Source: Peribacillus faecalis
GTDB lineage: Bacteria > Bacillota > Bacilli > Bacillales > DSM-1321
Reading direction: 5' to 3'
Assembly (NCBI RefSeq): GCF_014712675.1
Contig: NZ_JACXSI010000021.1
Location: forward strand, 1 to 60,592
DNA: 60,592 bases
Both the position numbers and the translations under genes were made by a program. Shown here piece by piece: positions 34,886-44,537 of the stretch (its first letter is position 1; every line of letters begins with the position of its first letter). Under the pieces are notes generated by a model, which was not told where the DNA came from, made no database searches, and was given only the letters and a program-made list of their open reading frames with translations.

Positions 34886-37800
34886 TTACTTGGTTGTATT
34901 TACTTCTGTTTCTTCGACAGTTTCTGCAGTTACATCTGTTTCAATTGATAAAGAATCTACTTGGTTTGCATCTTCCTCATCTTCAAGGTCGCGCAAATCA
35001 ATTTCTTTGTCGTCTCTAGAAAGCATTTTTACGTCCATACCAAGACTTTGTAGTTCTTTGATTAATACTTTGAACGATTCAGGAACACCTGGTTCCGGAA
35101 CATTTTCACCTTTAACGATGGCTTCATAAGTTTTAACACGACCTACAACGTCATCCGATTTGACTGTCAGGATTTCTTGAAGAGTATATGCAGCACCGTA
35201 TACTTCTAGTGCCCATACCTCCATCTCTCCGAAACGTTGTCCACCGAACTGAGCTTTACCTCCAAGAGGCTGCTGCGTTACTAGTGAGTAAGGTCCAGTT
35301 GAACGAGCGTGAAGTTTGTCGTCAACCATGTGAGCAAGTTTGATCATGTACATAACACCTACAGATACACGGTTATCAAACGGTTCACCTGTTCTACCAT
35401 CATAAAGAACAGTTTTAGCATCACGTGCCATACCTGCTTCTTCAATTGTAGACCATACATCTTCCTCTGTTGCTCCATCGAATACTGGTGAAGCGACATG
35501 GATACCTAATTGACGTGCTGCCATACCTAGGTGTAGTTCAAGCACCTGTCCGATGTTCATACGGGAAGGTACGCCCAATGGGTTTAACATGATATCGATC
35601 GGTGTGCCGTCTGGTAAGTAAGGCATATCTTCTTCAGGAAGAATTCTTGAGATAACCCCTTTGTTACCATGGCGTCCGGCCATTTTATCACCTTCGTGAA
35701 TTTTACGTTTTTGTACGATGTATACGCGAACCAGTTGGTTTACACCTGGTGGTAGTTCATCGCCGTCTTCACGATTGAATACTTTAACATCTAGAACGAT
35801 ACCGCCACCGCCGTGAGGTACACGTAATGAAGTATCACGTACTTCACGAGCTTTTTCACCGAAGATTGCATGTAGAAGACGTTCTTCAGCAGTAAGCTCT
35901 GTTACACCTTTAGGTGTTACTTTACCTACAAGCAAGTCACCGTCTTTTACTTCAGCACCGATACGGATAATTCCGCGCTCGTCAAGATTTTTTAGAGCAT
36001 CTTCACCAACGTTTGGAATATCACGTGTGATTTCTTCAGGTCCTAGCTTTGTATCGCGTGATTCTGATTCATATTCCTCAATATGAATAGAAGTATATAC
36101 ATCGTCTTTTACAAGACGTTCGCTCATGATGATGGCATCCTCATAGTTGTAACCATCCCAAGTCATGAAACCAACTAATACGTTACGTCCTAGAGCTAAT
36201 TCTCCAAGTTCCATTGAAGGTCCGTCAGCTAGGATTTCTCCTTTTGTTACACGGTCTCCAACTTTAACGATTGGGCGTTGATTGTAGCACATACCTTGGT
36301 TTGAACGTTTGAATTTCAATAAGTTGTACTTGTCAAGATTGCCTTTAACCTCTTGGCCATCGACTTCTGAGATACGGCGAACCCATACTTGACGAGATTC
36401 GACGTGCTCAACAATACCTTCATGTTTCGATACAACAGCAGCTCCTGAGTCTTTGGCAGAAACGTGTTCCATACCAGTACCTACGAATGGAGCTTCAGGG
36501 TTGATCAAAGGTACAGCTTGACGTTGCATGTTCGCACCCATTAGGGCACGGTTGGAGTCATCGTTCTCTAAGAAAGGAATACAAGCTGTCGCAGCCGATA
36601 CTACTTGCTTAGGCGATACATCCATGTAGTCAACACGGTCGTTTGGTACTACTGTGTTTTCACCGCGGAAACGAGCGACAACTTCACCATCTATGAAAGT
36701 ACCGTCGTCCGCTAAGCGAACATTCGCTTGCGCAACTACGTAGTTGTCTTCTTCGTCAGCGGTTAAATAATCTATGTGACTTGTTACTTTACCTGTTTCA
36801 GGATCAACTTTTCTATAAGGCGTTTCAATGAAACCGAAGCGGTTTACTTTCGCATAACTAGAAAGTGAGTTGATCAAACCGATATTCGGACCCTCCGGCG
36901 TTTCAATCGGACACATACGGCCATAGTGAGAATAGTGAACGTCACGCACTTCCATACCAGCGCGCTCACGTGTTAAACCACCAGGTCCAAGTGCAGACAG
37001 ACGACGTTTGTGCGTCAACTCGCCAAGCGGGTTTGTTTGGTCCATGAATTGCGATAATTGAGAGCTTCCGAAGAACTCTTTGATTGACGCGATTACAGGA
37101 CGGATATTGATTAATTGCTGAGGTGTGATTGTGTTTGTGTCTTGGATAGACATTCTTTCACGAACCACACGTTCCATACGGGATAAACCAATACGGAATT
37201 GGTTTTGCAGCAACTCACCAACAGAACGCAGACGACGGTTACCTAAGTGATCGATATCATCTGTATCGCCAACTGAATGCAATAAGTTAAAGAAATAACT
37301 AATAGATGCAATGATATCGGCAGGAGTGATATTTTTAATCTCTTCTTCGATATTTGCATTGCCGATAATGTTGATGACATTTTCGCTGTCTGATTCAGTT
37401 GCTGAATAGATTTTAATTGATTGAAGCAGCACATCGTCCTCTACAACGCCGCCGAAAGGCTTGAATGTTTTGAAGCCAATACCTTCTTCTAAGAATGGAA
37501 GAATGCGGTCTAATGTACGGCGGTCTAAAATCGTTCCTTTTTCAACGATAATTTCTCCTGTTTCAGGATCAACCAGCGTTTCAGCAATTCGTTGATTGAA
37601 TAAACGATTTTTAATGTGAAGCTTTTTGTTCATTTTATAGCGGCCTACATTCGCTAAATCGTATCGTTTCGGATCGAAGAAGCGAGATACAAGCAAGCTC
37701 TTAGCGTTTTCGACAGTAGGCGGTTCACCCGGTCGTAAACGTTCATATATTTCAATGAGCGCTTTTTCAGTACTCTCTGTGTTATCTTTTTCAAGCGTAT

Positions 37801-38455
37801 TGCGTAAGTATTCGTTTTCCCCGATAAGGTCAACGATTTCTTGGTCAGAACCAAATCCTAACGCACGAAGAAGTACCGTAACCGGCAGCTTTCTTGTACG
37901 ATCGATTCTTACGTACACAACATCTTTTGCATCTGTTTCATATTCCAGCCATGCACCACGGTTTGGAATAACAGTTGCAGTAAAGCCTTGTTTACCGTTT
38001 TTATCTACTTTATTGCTAAAGTAAACACTTGGAGAACGAACTAACTGAGAAACAATAACACGTTCTGCCCCGTTAACGATAAATGTACCTGTTTCCGTCA
38101 TTAATGGGAAATCGCCCATGAATACATCTTGGTCTTTAACTTCCCCTGTCTCTTTATTGACAAGACGGACTTTTACACGTAGAGGAGCTGAGTAAGTAAC
38201 ATCGCGTTCCTTTGATTCCTCTACTGAGTATTTAGGCTCACCTAAGCTGTAATCAATGAATTCCAGCGATAGGTTTCCTGTGAAATCCTCGATTGGAGAA
38301 ATATCTTTGAACATTTCTCTTAATCCTTCATCCAAGAAGTTTTGGTAAGAAGCTGTTTGGATTTCAATTAAGTTTGGTAATTCTAGCACCTCGCTAATGC
38401 GTGCATAACTTCTGCGTTGGCGGTGTCGTCCATACTGAACAAGTTGACCTGTCAA
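34886..38455 (-). CDS. rpoB: RNA polymerase beta subunit
   Basis: Beta (1189 aa). I start at the TTG at 38455 ([23 protein letters not shown]), which follows GAGGGGTGA and matches the known B. subtilis TTG start; the GTG three codons earlier would sit inside the ribosome site. The rifampicin region [32 protein letters not shown] looks sensitive; it has Gly where B. subtilis has Ala (PLAEL), not a known resistance change. The C-terminal acidic tail is typical of Bacillales. It has its own promoter (38662-38690) after ybxB. Confidence 0.97.
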   Translation of the reverse strand: MTGQLVQYGRHRQRRSYARISEVLELPNLIEIQTASYQNFLDEGLREMFKDISPIEDFTGNLSLEFIDYSLGEPKYSVEESKERDVTYSAPLRVKVRLVNKETGEVKDQDVFMGDFPLMTETGTFIVNGAERVIVSQLVRSPSVYFSNKVDKNGKQGFTATVIPNRGAWLEYETDAKDVVYVRIDRTRKLPVTVLLRALGFGSDQEIVDLIGENEYLRNTLEKDNTESTEKALIEIYERLRPGEPPTVENAKSLLVSRFFDPKRYDLANVGRYKMNKKLHIKNRLFNQRIAETLVDPETGEIIVEKGTILDRRTLDRILPFLEEGIGFKTFKPFGGVVEDDVLLQSIKIYSATESDSENVINIIGNANIEEEIKNITPADIIASISYFFNLLHSVGDTDDIDHLGNRRLRSVGELLQNQFRIGLSRMERVVRERMSIQDTNTITPQQLINIRPVIASIKEFFGSSQLSQFMDQTNPLGELTHKRRLSALGPGGLTRERAGMEVRDVHYSHYGRMCPIETPEGPNIGLINSLSSYAKVNRFGFIETPYRKVDPETGKVTSHIDYLTADEEDNYVVAQANVRLADDGTFIDGEVVARFRGENTVVPNDRVDYMDVSPKQVVSAATACIPFLENDDSNRALMGANMQRQAVPLINPEAPFVGTGMEHVSAKDSGAAVVSKHEGIVEHVESRQVWVRRISEVDGQEVKGNLDKYNLLKFKRSNQGMCYNQRPIVKVGDRVTKGEILADGPSMELGELALGRNVLVGFMTWDGYNYEDAIIMSERLVKDDVYTSIHIEEYESESRDTKLGPEEITRDIPNVGEDALKNLDERGIIRIGAEVKDGDLLVGKVTPKGVTELTAEERLLHAIFGEKAREVRDTSLRVPHGGGGIVLDVKVFNREDGDELPPGVNQLVRVYIVQKRKIHEGDKMAGRHGNKGVISRILPEEDMPYLPDGTPIDIMLNPLGVPSRMNIGQVLELHLGMAARQLGIHVASPVFDGATEEDVWSTIEEAGMARDAKTVLYDGRTGEPFDNRVSVGVMYMIKLAHMVDDKLHARSTGPYSLVTQQPLGGKAQFGGQRFGEMEVWALEVYGAAYTLQEILTVKSDDVVGRVKTYEAIVKGENVPEPGVPESFKVLIKELQSLGMDVKMLSRDDKEIDLRDLEDEEDANQVDSLSIETDVTAETVEETEVNTTK

Positions 38456-38661
38456 CAGATTCACCCCTCAAATCAAGCGTTATAAGAATCTATCGTCTGT
38501 CCGGACAATACTGTCCTTCTAGACAAAAAGAAAATGGTTTCATATCAAAACCATAATTCACAAAAAACGAACTATTATTATATATATATTGACCTCTTGC
38601 CCTAAGTTTATACTATCGTTTTTAAAGAAAATGAGCCGAGATTATATATATGCATTTTATA

Positions 38662-38690
38662 ATACTATCATAGCCCGTTTTAAGAGTCAA
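38662..38690 (-). promoter_or_regulatory. promoter of rpoB-rpoC
   Basis: TTGACT (38685-38690, overlapping the last codons of ybxB), a 17-bp spacer and TAGTAT (38662-38667) on the minus strand. It leaves a ~200-nt AT-rich leader before rpoB that holds TA repeats and no ORF. Confidence 0.65.
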
Positions 38691-39291
38691 TTTTTTTCGA
38701 CATCAAAATGAAATAGCCTTTTTTCTTAACGATAATTTCTACATTACCGAACAGACTCTCCATCTTTTCCATGGCGGATGGAGCGCCTTGTTTTTTCTGG
38801 ATAACTACCCAAAGCTCGCCAGATGGCATCAAGTGTTCACAGCTTTTCTCAAAAATCTCATGAACAATCTGTTTCCCTGCCCGGATAGGGGGATTTGTTA
38901 GGACTGCAGCAAAGGATCTATGTGTTACTGAAGAAAAAACATTACTCTCATGTATATTCACATTCGAGATTTGATTGAGCTCAGCGTTTTCTCGCGCCAG
39001 TTGTATAGCTCTCTCATTTACATCTACCATTTCAACCTTAACATGCGGGTAGCTATATGCCATACTTAAACCGACCGGACCATAGCCACACCCTACATCT
39101 AACAGATCCCCTTCTATTCCTTCCGGATAAGAAAAAGCTTCAATCAGCAAACGTGAACCGAAGTCCACTTCTTTCTTTGAAAATACACCATTATCCGTCT
39201 TGAAGCGAAATGATTTGCCTCGTAAAATGAAATCCCAAAATTGAGGATTACTTTCAGTCGTTGGATTTTTGGAGTAATAATGATTATTCAA
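38680..39291 (-). CDS. ybxB: RsmC-like SAM-dependent methyltransferase (YbxB)
   Basis: Class I methyltransferase (203 aa) of the MTS/RsmC type, proposed to methylate rRNA or nucleic acid guanine N2; the substrate in Bacillales is uncertain. The SAM motif DLLDVGCGYGPVGLSMAY (about residues 61-78) and the catalytic NPPI (VLTNPPIRAG) are present. N-terminal HYYSKNPTTESNPQFWDFILRG is typical of YbxB. It sits between rplL and rpoB as in B. subtilis, after the rplL terminator, so it is probably expressed by readthrough or from an unrecognised promoter. Confidence 0.92.
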   Translation of the reverse strand: MNNHYYSKNPTTESNPQFWDFILRGKSFRFKTDNGVFSKKEVDFGSRLLIEAFSYPEGIEGDLLDVGCGYGPVGLSMAYSYPHVKVEMVDVNERAIQLARENAELNQISNVNIHESNVFSSVTHRSFAAVLTNPPIRAGKQIVHEIFEKSCEHLMPSGELWVVIQKKQGAPSAMEKMESLFGNVEIIVKKKGYFILMSKKIDS

Positions 39292-39398
39292 GGGACAGCC
39301 TCCTTTAAAAAGGATTTTTAGAAGATCAGGTTTATAGAAGATAAATAATGAAGAATTACGAAAACCACTATCGGTCTTTCCTTATTAGTTAACATAGC

Positions 39399-39434
39399 CA
39401 AAAAAAGCTCGCTGGATTCAGCGAGCTCTTTTTT
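39399..39434 (-). terminator. terminator of rplJ-rplL
   Basis: AAGAGCTCGCTG, AATC and CAGCGAGCTTTTTTT on the minus strand, just after the rplL stop. A strong intrinsic terminator. Confidence 0.93.
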
Positions 39435-39442
39435 AAGCAACA

Positions 39443-39802
39443 TTACTTAACTTCAACGTTTGCTCCAACTTCTTCAAGTTTAGCTTTGATTTCTTCAGCT
39501 TCTTCTTTAGCAACGCCTTCTTTAAGTGCTTTTGGAGTGTTGTCAACAAGTTCTTTTGCTTCTTTAAGTCCAAGACCTGTTACTTCACGTACCACTTTGA
39601 TAACTTTGATTTTTTGATCTCCAGCAGAAGCTAGAACAACGTCAAATTCAGTTTTCTCAGCAGCAGCTTCTCCGCCACCAGCTACTACAGCTACAGGAGC
39701 AGCAGCAGTTACGCCGAATTCTTCTTCGATTGCTTTTACAAGGTCATTTAGTTCTAAAACAGTCATAGCTTTTACAGCTTCAATGATTTGTTCTTTAGTC
39801 AT
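39443..39802 (-). CDS. rplL: 50S ribosomal protein L7/L12
   Basis: Stalk protein (119 aa) that recruits translation GTPases. The N-terminal dimer domain, an Ala/Val/Gly hinge ([18 protein letters not shown]) and the globular domain [24 protein letters not shown] are present. It follows rplJ by 75 nt with ribosome site AAGGAGG and ends at a terminator. Four or more copies per ribosome are expected, so this gene is normally expressed above its neighbours. Confidence 0.98.
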   Translation of the reverse strand: MTKEQIIEAVKAMTVLELNDLVKAIEEEFGVTAAAPVAVVAGGGEAAAEKTEFDVVLASAGDQKIKVIKVVREVTGLGLKEAKELVDNTPKALKEGVAKEEAEEIKAKLEEVGANVEVK

Positions 39803-39877
39803 TTTATATTTCCTCCTTAGTACATTTCAAAATAGTTTAGTTTATAATCCGGTACTACTTATGCGACGCAGTAATAA

Positions 39878-40378
39878 TTATGCGCCTTGCTCTTCCTTTT
39901 GATCTGCAACTGCTTTAGTAGCAAGTGCAAAATTGCGGATTGGAGCTTGAAGAACACTAAGCAACATAGAAAGAAGACCTTCGCGAGATGGAAGTTCAGC
40001 AAGAGCTTTAACTTCTTCTACAGATGCAACGTTACCTTCGATTACACCAGCTTTAATTTCTAGTGCTTCGTGTTTTTTAGCGAAATCGTTTAGGATTTTC
40101 GCAGGAGCAACTACATCCTCAGTTGAAAATGCAATTGCGTTTGGACCAGTAAGTGCTGAATTAAGTTCAGCAACTTCAGCTGATTCTGCTGCAAGACGAG
40201 TTAGTGTATTTTTGTACACTTTGAATTCGATACCCGCGTCACGTAGTTGTTTACGAAGTTCAGTAACTTCAGCAACGTTTAATCCACGGTAATCAACAAC
40301 GATTGTTGATTTGCTAGCTTTGAATTTGTCGGCAATTTCTTGCACGATTTGTTTTTTAGCTTCAATAGCTTTGCTCAT
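39878..40378 (-). CDS. rplJ: 50S ribosomal protein L10
   Basis: L10 (166 aa), base of the L7/L12 stalk. N-terminal rRNA-binding domain with [19 protein letters not shown] and a C-terminal helix ([16 protein letters not shown]) that binds L12 dimers. It is preceded by a recognisable L10 leader with an intrinsic attenuator (40425-40462), so L10 or L10-L12 complex autoregulation is expected. Confidence 0.98.
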   Translation of the reverse strand: MSKAIEAKKQIVQEIADKFKASKSTIVVDYRGLNVAEVTELRKQLRDAGIEFKVYKNTLTRLAAESAEVAELNSALTGPNAIAFSTEDVVAPAKILNDFAKKHEALEIKAGVIEGNVASVEEVKALAELPSREGLLSMLLSVLQAPIRNFALATKAVADQKEEQGA

Positions 40379-40419
40379 CTATTACACCTCCTGTATATTT
40401 GCTCAAAACACATTTATAC

Positions 40420-40555
40420 CGGTCAAAAAGAAAACCCTCAGATCAAGCAGACGTGAGGGCAGTAATTTTCAAAGCATCATAGTCACTAGGACTCAATAAA
40501 TCGAAATTACCTCGGTAGGAAATTAAGCTCTATTGAGCACCTACTGTCTACGGTA
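40420..40555 (-). ncRNA. L10 ribosomal protein leader with attenuator
   Basis: The ~135-nt leader carries ACCGTAGACAGTAGGTGCTC and TTAATTTCCTACCGAGGT on the minus strand, hallmarks of the Firmicutes L10 leader. It ends in CCCTCA-loop-TGAGGG followed by TTTTCTTTTT (40425-40462), a transcription attenuator ahead of rplJ. Binding of L10(L12)4 is the known mechanism in this family. Confidence 0.85.
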
Positions 40556-40586
40556 CAAATGGTATTCGTTTTTTTCAACAAAAAGT

Positions 40587-40616
40587 ATTATATAATCAAT
40601 TGACCATGAAAGTCAA
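40587..40616 (-). promoter_or_regulatory. promoter of rplJ-rplL
   Basis: TTGACT (40611-40616), an 18-bp spacer and a perfect TATAAT (40587-40592) on the minus strand, directly ahead of the L10 leader and just after the rplA stop. Confidence 0.8.
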
Positions 40617-40628
40617 ATGTTTTTTAAC

Positions 40629-41330
40629 TTAGTTTTTGATAGCGAAAGTAGATGGATCTACTTTAACACCAGGGCCCATTGTAGAAGTTACAGCAAGGTT
40701 TTTGATGTAAGTTCCTTTAGCTGCCGCTGGTTTCACTTTTAACATAGTATCATAGATAGTAGCGAAGTTTTCAACAAGCTTGCTGTTTTCGAATGATACT
40801 TTACCGATTGGTACGTGGATGTTGCTTTGACGGTCTACACGGTATTCAACTTTACCAGCTTTGATTTCGTTAACCGCTTTTGTTACGTCGAAAGTAACTG
40901 TTCCAGTTTTAGGGTTTGGCATTAAGCCTTTAGGTCCTAATACACGACCAAGTTTACCAACTTCACCCATCATGTCAGGGGTTGCAACGATTACGTCGAA
41001 CTCAAACCAACCTTGTTGGATTTTGTTGATGTAGTCTGCATCGCCTACGAAGTCAGCACCAGCAGCTTCTGCTTCTTTTGCTTTTTCGCCTTTAGCGAAT
41101 ACTAAAACGCGTTGAGTTTTACCAGTTCCGTGTGGAAGTACAACTGCTCCACGGATTTGTTGGTCAGCTTTCTTAGGGTCTACGCCTAAACGGAAAGCAA
41201 CTTCAACTGTTGCGTCGAATTTAGCGAAGTTAGTTTTTTTAACTAATTCGATTGCTTCTTCAACTGAATAAGCAACTGAACGATCTACAAGCTTTGCAGC
41301 TTCGATATATTTCTTGCTTTTTTTAGCCAT
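40629..41330 (-). CDS. rplA: 50S ribosomal protein L1
   Basis: L1 (233 aa), stalk protein that moves with E-site tRNA; in many bacteria it represses the rplK-rplA mRNA. It starts [22 protein letters not shown] and includes [19 protein letters not shown] and the final [16 protein letters not shown] 116-nt gap with a terminator-like hairpin separates it from rplK. Confidence 0.98.
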   Translation of the reverse strand: MAKKSKKYIEAAKLVDRSVAYSVEEAIELVKKTNFAKFDATVEVAFRLGVDPKKADQQIRGAVVLPHGTGKTQRVLVFAKGEKAKEAEAAGADFVGDADYINKIQQGWFEFDVIVATPDMMGEVGKLGRVLGPKGLMPNPKTGTVTFDVTKAVNEIKAGKVEYRVDRQSNIHVPIGKVSFENSKLVENFATIYDTMLKVKPAAAKGTYIKNLAVTSTMGPGVKVDPSTFAIKN

Positions 41331-41379
41331 TTTATAAATCCTCCTAATAATGTGGTTTTAACGGTATAAGCCTCCCACG

Positions 41380-41416
41380 AAAAAGGTTGCGAAATACTTA
41401 TATGAACTTCGCAACC
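41380..41416 (-). terminator. attenuator-like hairpin between rplK and rplA
   Basis: GGTTGCGAA, a ~14-nt loop and TTCGCAACC are followed by TTTTTC on the minus strand. The stem is perfect (9 bp) but the U-run is short. It lies inside the rplK-rplA transcript, so it may be a partial terminator or an L1-linked control element. Confidence 0.55.
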
Positions 41417-41446
41417 CCGTAGAAACGTCTAACTTATTTGCAAGGA

Positions 41447-41872
41447 TTAGTCTTCGATGACAATACCCATGCTTCGTGCAGTACCTTCAACCATACGCAT
41501 TGCAGACTCAACGTTTGCAGCGTTTAGGTCAGGCATTTTAGTTTCAGCAATCTCACGCACTTTGTCGCGTTTAACTGTTGCAACTTTTTTACGATTTGGT
41601 TCACCAGAACCAGACTCGATACCAGCTGCTTTCTTAAGCAATACAGCAGCAGGTGGAGTTTTCGTAATGAATGTAAATGAACGGTCTTCGAAAACCGTAA
41701 TTTCTACAGGAATGATAAGACCAGCTTGTTCTGCAGTACGAGCGTTGAACTCTTTACAGAAACCCATGATGTTAACACCTGCTTGACCTAGTGCTGGACC
41801 AACTGGTGGAGCTGGATTAGCTTTAGCTGCAGGAATCTGAAGCTTTACAATTTTAATAACTTTTTTAGCCAC
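41447..41872 (-). CDS. rplK: 50S ribosomal protein L11
   Basis: L11 (141 aa from a GTG at 41872), of the GTPase-associated centre; needed for RelA-type stringent signalling and target of thiostrepton. AAGGAGGTG lies before the GTG, and the length equals B. subtilis L11; the 23-codon upstream extension is not used. [22 protein letters not shown] in the N-terminal domain and [12 protein letters not shown] at the end are typical. Confidence 0.97.
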   Translation of the reverse strand: MAKKVIKIVKLQIPAAKANPAPPVGPALGQAGVNIMGFCKEFNARTAEQAGLIIPVEITVFEDRSFTFITKTPPAAVLLKKAAGIESGSGEPNRKKVATVKRDKVREIAETKMPDLNAANVESAMRMVEGTARSMGIVIED

Positions 41873-42053
41873 GAGACACACCTCCTTAAAGTCCGTGATG
41901 TGGTAATAGGGGTTTGCTCCCCTCCCACTCAACGTTTTCATTCTTTATATAGTGAATAAAGAACCAAACTATCTGTTCAGGCCTCTAATCATTGAGACAT
42001 ACTGACCTATGAAAGTTTATCATCTTTCAGCATGTATTTCAAGTTATTTCACA

Positions 42054-42587
42054 TTATAATTTTTCCACCTGAGAAAAATCAAGTTCTACCTTCGTATCGC
42101 GACCGAACATATTTACAAGTACTTTCAGCTTCGCTTTGTCAGCATCCAGTTCTTCAATTGTTCCTGTGTATGATGCGAATGGACCTTCTTTAATGGTTAC
42201 TGTTTCACCAAGCTCATAGTCCATGTCCACGCGTTTCTCATCCATTCCCATTCTCTTCAGAATGAAGTTAATTTCATCCTGCAATAATGGAGTCGGCTTT
42301 GATCCGGAGCCAGCTGATCCTACAAACCCTGTGACGCCAGGTGTATTACGTACAACGTACCATGAATCATCTGTCATAATTAATTCGACAAGCACGTAGC
42401 CAGGGAACACTTTTTTCTTAACTACTTTTTTCTTGCCGTTTTTTAAATCTGTTTCTTCTTCTTCCGGAACAACAACTCGGAAGATTTTATCTTGCATACC
42501 CATTGATTCAACACGTTTTTCTAGGTTTGCTTTTACTTTGTTTTCATAACCAGAATACGTATGAACAACATACCAGTTTTTTTCCAT
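42054..42587 (-). CDS. nusG: transcription antitermination/pausing factor NusG
   Basis: NusG (177 aa) binds RNA polymerase and affects pausing, termination and rRNA antitermination. The NGN domain starts KNWYVVHTYSGYENKVKANLEKR and has FPGYVLVELIMTDDSWYVVRNTPGVTGFVG; the KOW domain (near 125-160) has VTIKEGPFASYTGTIEELD. It is separated from secE by a terminator and preceded by its own promoter. Confidence 0.98.
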   Translation of the reverse strand: MEKNWYVVHTYSGYENKVKANLEKRVESMGMQDKIFRVVVPEEEETDLKNGKKKVVKKKVFPGYVLVELIMTDDSWYVVRNTPGVTGFVGSAGSGSKPTPLLQDEINFILKRMGMDEKRVDMDYELGETVTIKEGPFASYTGTIEELDADKAKLKVLVNMFGRDTKVELDFSQVEKL

Positions 42588-42670
42588 AATTAAACAGGGT
42601 TAATAAAACCCTTCCCTCCCTCGGATTAATTCATCTTCAATTTGAAGCCATCTATGTTTTGTGCTAACAA

Positions 42671-42699
42671 ACTATAGTCAGCGAGCTAATTTTGAGCAA
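42671..42699 (-). promoter_or_regulatory. promoter of nusG
   Basis: TTGCTC (42694-42699), a 17-bp spacer and TATAGT (42671-42676) on the minus strand, between the secE terminator and nusG. Confidence 0.6.
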
Positions 42700-42700
42700 A

Positions 42701-42731
42701 TTAAAAAAGCCGCGTTACGGGCTTTTTTTCT
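42701..42731 (-). terminator. terminator between secE and nusG
   Basis: AAAAAAGCCCG-TAA-CGCGGCTTTTTT on the minus strand (CCG/CGG core with flanking A/T runs). It can act in both directions and lies ~75 nt after secE. Confidence 0.85.
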
Positions 42732-42803
42732 TTACACATTATTCTAACACTATTATGTCTTTTTTACGAATAAGTTATTCGTTCAAACAATGTTTTCTGC
42801 GAA

Positions 42804-42989
42804 TTACAGACTCGTAACAAAACGGATTAATTCCGAAATACCTAAATCAATAACCGTGAAAAATAATGCCATAAAAATTACCGTACTGATAACGATAACA
42901 GTATAGCTTGTAAGCTCTTTTCTTTTCGGCCAGCTTACTTTCTTCATCTCTCTGCCGATGCCACGGAAATACTCGGTCAAGCGCTGCAT
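42804..42989 (-). CDS. secE: preprotein translocase subunit SecE
   Basis: Single-span SecE (61 aa from the ATG at 42989) that stabilises SecY. It starts MQRLTEYFRGIGREMKKVSWPKRKE; WPKRKE is the conserved amphipathic-helix motif. One membrane segment spans about residues 33-53. GGAGGTAAAGAAA precedes the start; the long upstream frame overlaps rpmG and is not real. Confidence 0.95.
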   Translation of the reverse strand: MQRLTEYFRGIGREMKKVSWPKRKELTSYTVIVISTVIFMALFFTVIDLGISELIRFVTSL

Positions 42990-43035
42990 TTTCTTTACCT
43001 CCAACGTATGTGACTGCTTAAAAATTGGTGCTGAT

Positions 43036-43185
43036 TTATTTCGTCTCTTTGTGAAGAGTATGAGCATTACACGTTTTGCAAAACTTTTTAATCTCAATTC
43101 GATCTGATTTGGAAGCTTTGTTGCTTTCAGTCGAATAGTTGCGTGAACCACAATTGCTGCAAGCCAGAATTGCTTTCGTTCTCAT
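43036..43185 (-). CDS. rpmG: 50S ribosomal protein L33 (49 aa)
   Basis: Short L33 translated by eye: [20 protein letters not shown] and then [15 protein letters not shown]...[14 protein letters not shown]. Both Cys pairs (CSNC and CKTC) are intact, so this is a zinc-binding form. It precedes secE as in B. subtilis (rpmGB-secE). The ribosome site is weak (GCAGGTG). Confidence 0.93.
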   Translation of the reverse strand: MRTKAILACSNCGSRNYSTESNKASKSDRIEIKKFCKTCNAHTLHKETK

Positions 43186-43227
43186 TGAATATACACCTGC
43201 TTAAATTTTTAAAAATCCGTAATTATA

Positions 43228-43256
43228 ACCTTATCACGGGCTTGGTTGCTTGTCAA
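43228..43256 (-). promoter_or_regulatory. candidate promoter of rpmG-secE
   Basis: TTGACA (43251-43256), a 17-bp spacer and TAAGGT (43228-43233) on the minus strand; an alternative TATAAT lies 6 nt further downstream at unfavourable spacing. The -35 is perfect, the -10 poor. Confidence 0.45.
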
Positions 43257-43307
43257 CGGAGCATCCCATTCACTTGCACCAGATGGAATATGACTAATTC
43301 AAAGATT

Positions 43308-43952
43308 TTAAAGCGAAATTTCACGAATTTCTAAATATCTTTCTAATTTTCGCTTTACTCTTTGGAGGGCGTTATCAATAGATTTCACATGGCGGTTCAA
43401 TTCTTCAGAAATCTCTTGGTAAGACTGTCCATCAAGGTATAACGCAAGGACCTTCCTTTCCAGGTCACTCAGAAGCTCCGCCATTTTCAGTTCAATGTCG
43501 TCGAATTCCTCTTGGTTAATAATCAACTCTTCCGGATTCATCGCTTTCGCACCCGTTATGACATCTAACAAGGTCCGGTCGGATTCCTCATCGAAAATGG
43601 GCTTGTCCAAAGAAACATACGAATTGAGCGGAATGTGCTTTTGACGTGTAGCCGTTTTAATCGCGGTAATGATTTGTCGTGTAATACAAAGTTCAGCAAA
43701 CGCTTTAAAAGAAGTGAATTTATCTCCTTTAAAATCGCGAATAGCTTTATATAAGCCAATCATTCCTTCTTGTACAATATCCTCTTTATCTGCACCAATC
43801 AGGAAATATGTCCGCGCTTTAGCACGCACAAAGTTTCTGTATTTATGGATTAAAAAATCCAACGCTTCACTTTCTCCCTGATGCACTAATTCCACAAGCT
43901 GATCATCATCAAACTGCAAATATCTCTCATCCACTTTATGTTCATTCAGCAC
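43308..43952 (-). CDS. sigH: RNA polymerase sigma factor SigH (Spo0H)
   Basis: Sigma-H drives transition-phase and early sporulation genes (spo0A, ftsAZ P2, phr genes in B. subtilis). The GTG at 43952 (214 aa) follows GGGGGGAG and agrees with the usual length. Region 2 has FVRAKARTYFLIGADKEDIVQEGMIGLYKAIRDF and region 4 has LSDLERKVLALYLDGQSYQEISEELNRHVKSIDNALQRVKRKL. It ends EIREISL as in B. subtilis. It lies 69 nt after rae1. Confidence 0.97.
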   Translation of the reverse strand: MLNEHKVDERYLQFDDDQLVELVHQGESEALDFLIHKYRNFVRAKARTYFLIGADKEDIVQEGMIGLYKAIRDFKGDKFTSFKAFAELCITRQIITAIKTATRQKHIPLNSYVSLDKPIFDEESDRTLLDVITGAKAMNPEELIINQEEFDDIELKMAELLSDLERKVLALYLDGQSYQEISEELNRHVKSIDNALQRVKRKLERYLEIREISL

Positions 43953-44021
43953 AAACTCCCCCCCTTGCCCGAACCAATGATTAGAATCATTATACAGTAG
44001 GAAAATTTTAGTAGTCAATAA

Positions 44022-44534
44022 TCAAAACTGACCTCTTCTCCATTTTTCGAATTTTTCAGCCACTTCATCAGACAGCTGAATTTTCGCAGAAGGTTTCGAC
44101 TCGCTCTGCACCTTCACATGTTTTTCTACCTCTCCGGAAATGTGACGGCACTCATTCAAGAGCTCCCGGGCAGATTTTCGGAGAGCTCCCTGTCCGAAAA
44201 TCGCCCATTGCTCTGTAAAGTCTGACGTCGCTACATGGATTTGTGTTTTAATGTTGCTCATTTCGACAGCCAATTTTTCTATTCTTTCATCTGCTGTCTC
44301 ATTTTCTTTTGTAAAGATGACGTCAATCTTATAGTTTTTATATTTTCTTTCTAATCCTTTGACAATATAAGCATCAAAAACAACTACTACTTCATATCCT
44401 GTATAACCTTTATATTCAGCCAATATTTCTATCAGCCGATCGCGGGCGGCAGAAAGATCCTTCTCCTTCAGCGCTTTTAATTCCGGCCAGTCCCCTATAA
44501 TATTATAGCCGTCAACGATTAGGATATTTTTCAT
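44022..44534 (-). CDS. rae1: Rae1 (YacP), ribosome-associated NYN-domain endoribonuclease
   Basis: PIN-like NYN endonuclease that in B. subtilis cleaves selected mRNAs in the ribosomal A site. The 170-aa protein starts MKNILIVDGYNIIGDWPEL, with the catalytic Asp in VDGYN, and continues with VVVFDAY and ETADERIEKLA. C-terminal ~40 residues are charged. It follows rlmB by 3 nt and precedes sigH, forming the conserved mrnC-rlmB-rae1-sigH string. Confidence 0.94.
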   Translation of the reverse strand: MKNILIVDGYNIIGDWPELKALKEKDLSAARDRLIEILAEYKGYTGYEVVVVFDAYIVKGLERKYKNYKIDVIFTKENETADERIEKLAVEMSNIKTQIHVATSDFTEQWAIFGQGALRKSARELLNECRHISGEVEKHVKVQSESKPSAKIQLSDEVAEKFEKWRRGQF

Positions 44535-44537
44535 TGC

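Noticed and set aside
36990-37070. Possible rifampicin-resistance change in RpoB (Gly in PLGEL)
   Set aside because: The position differs from B. subtilis but is not a known resistance residue; flanking key residues are wild-type.
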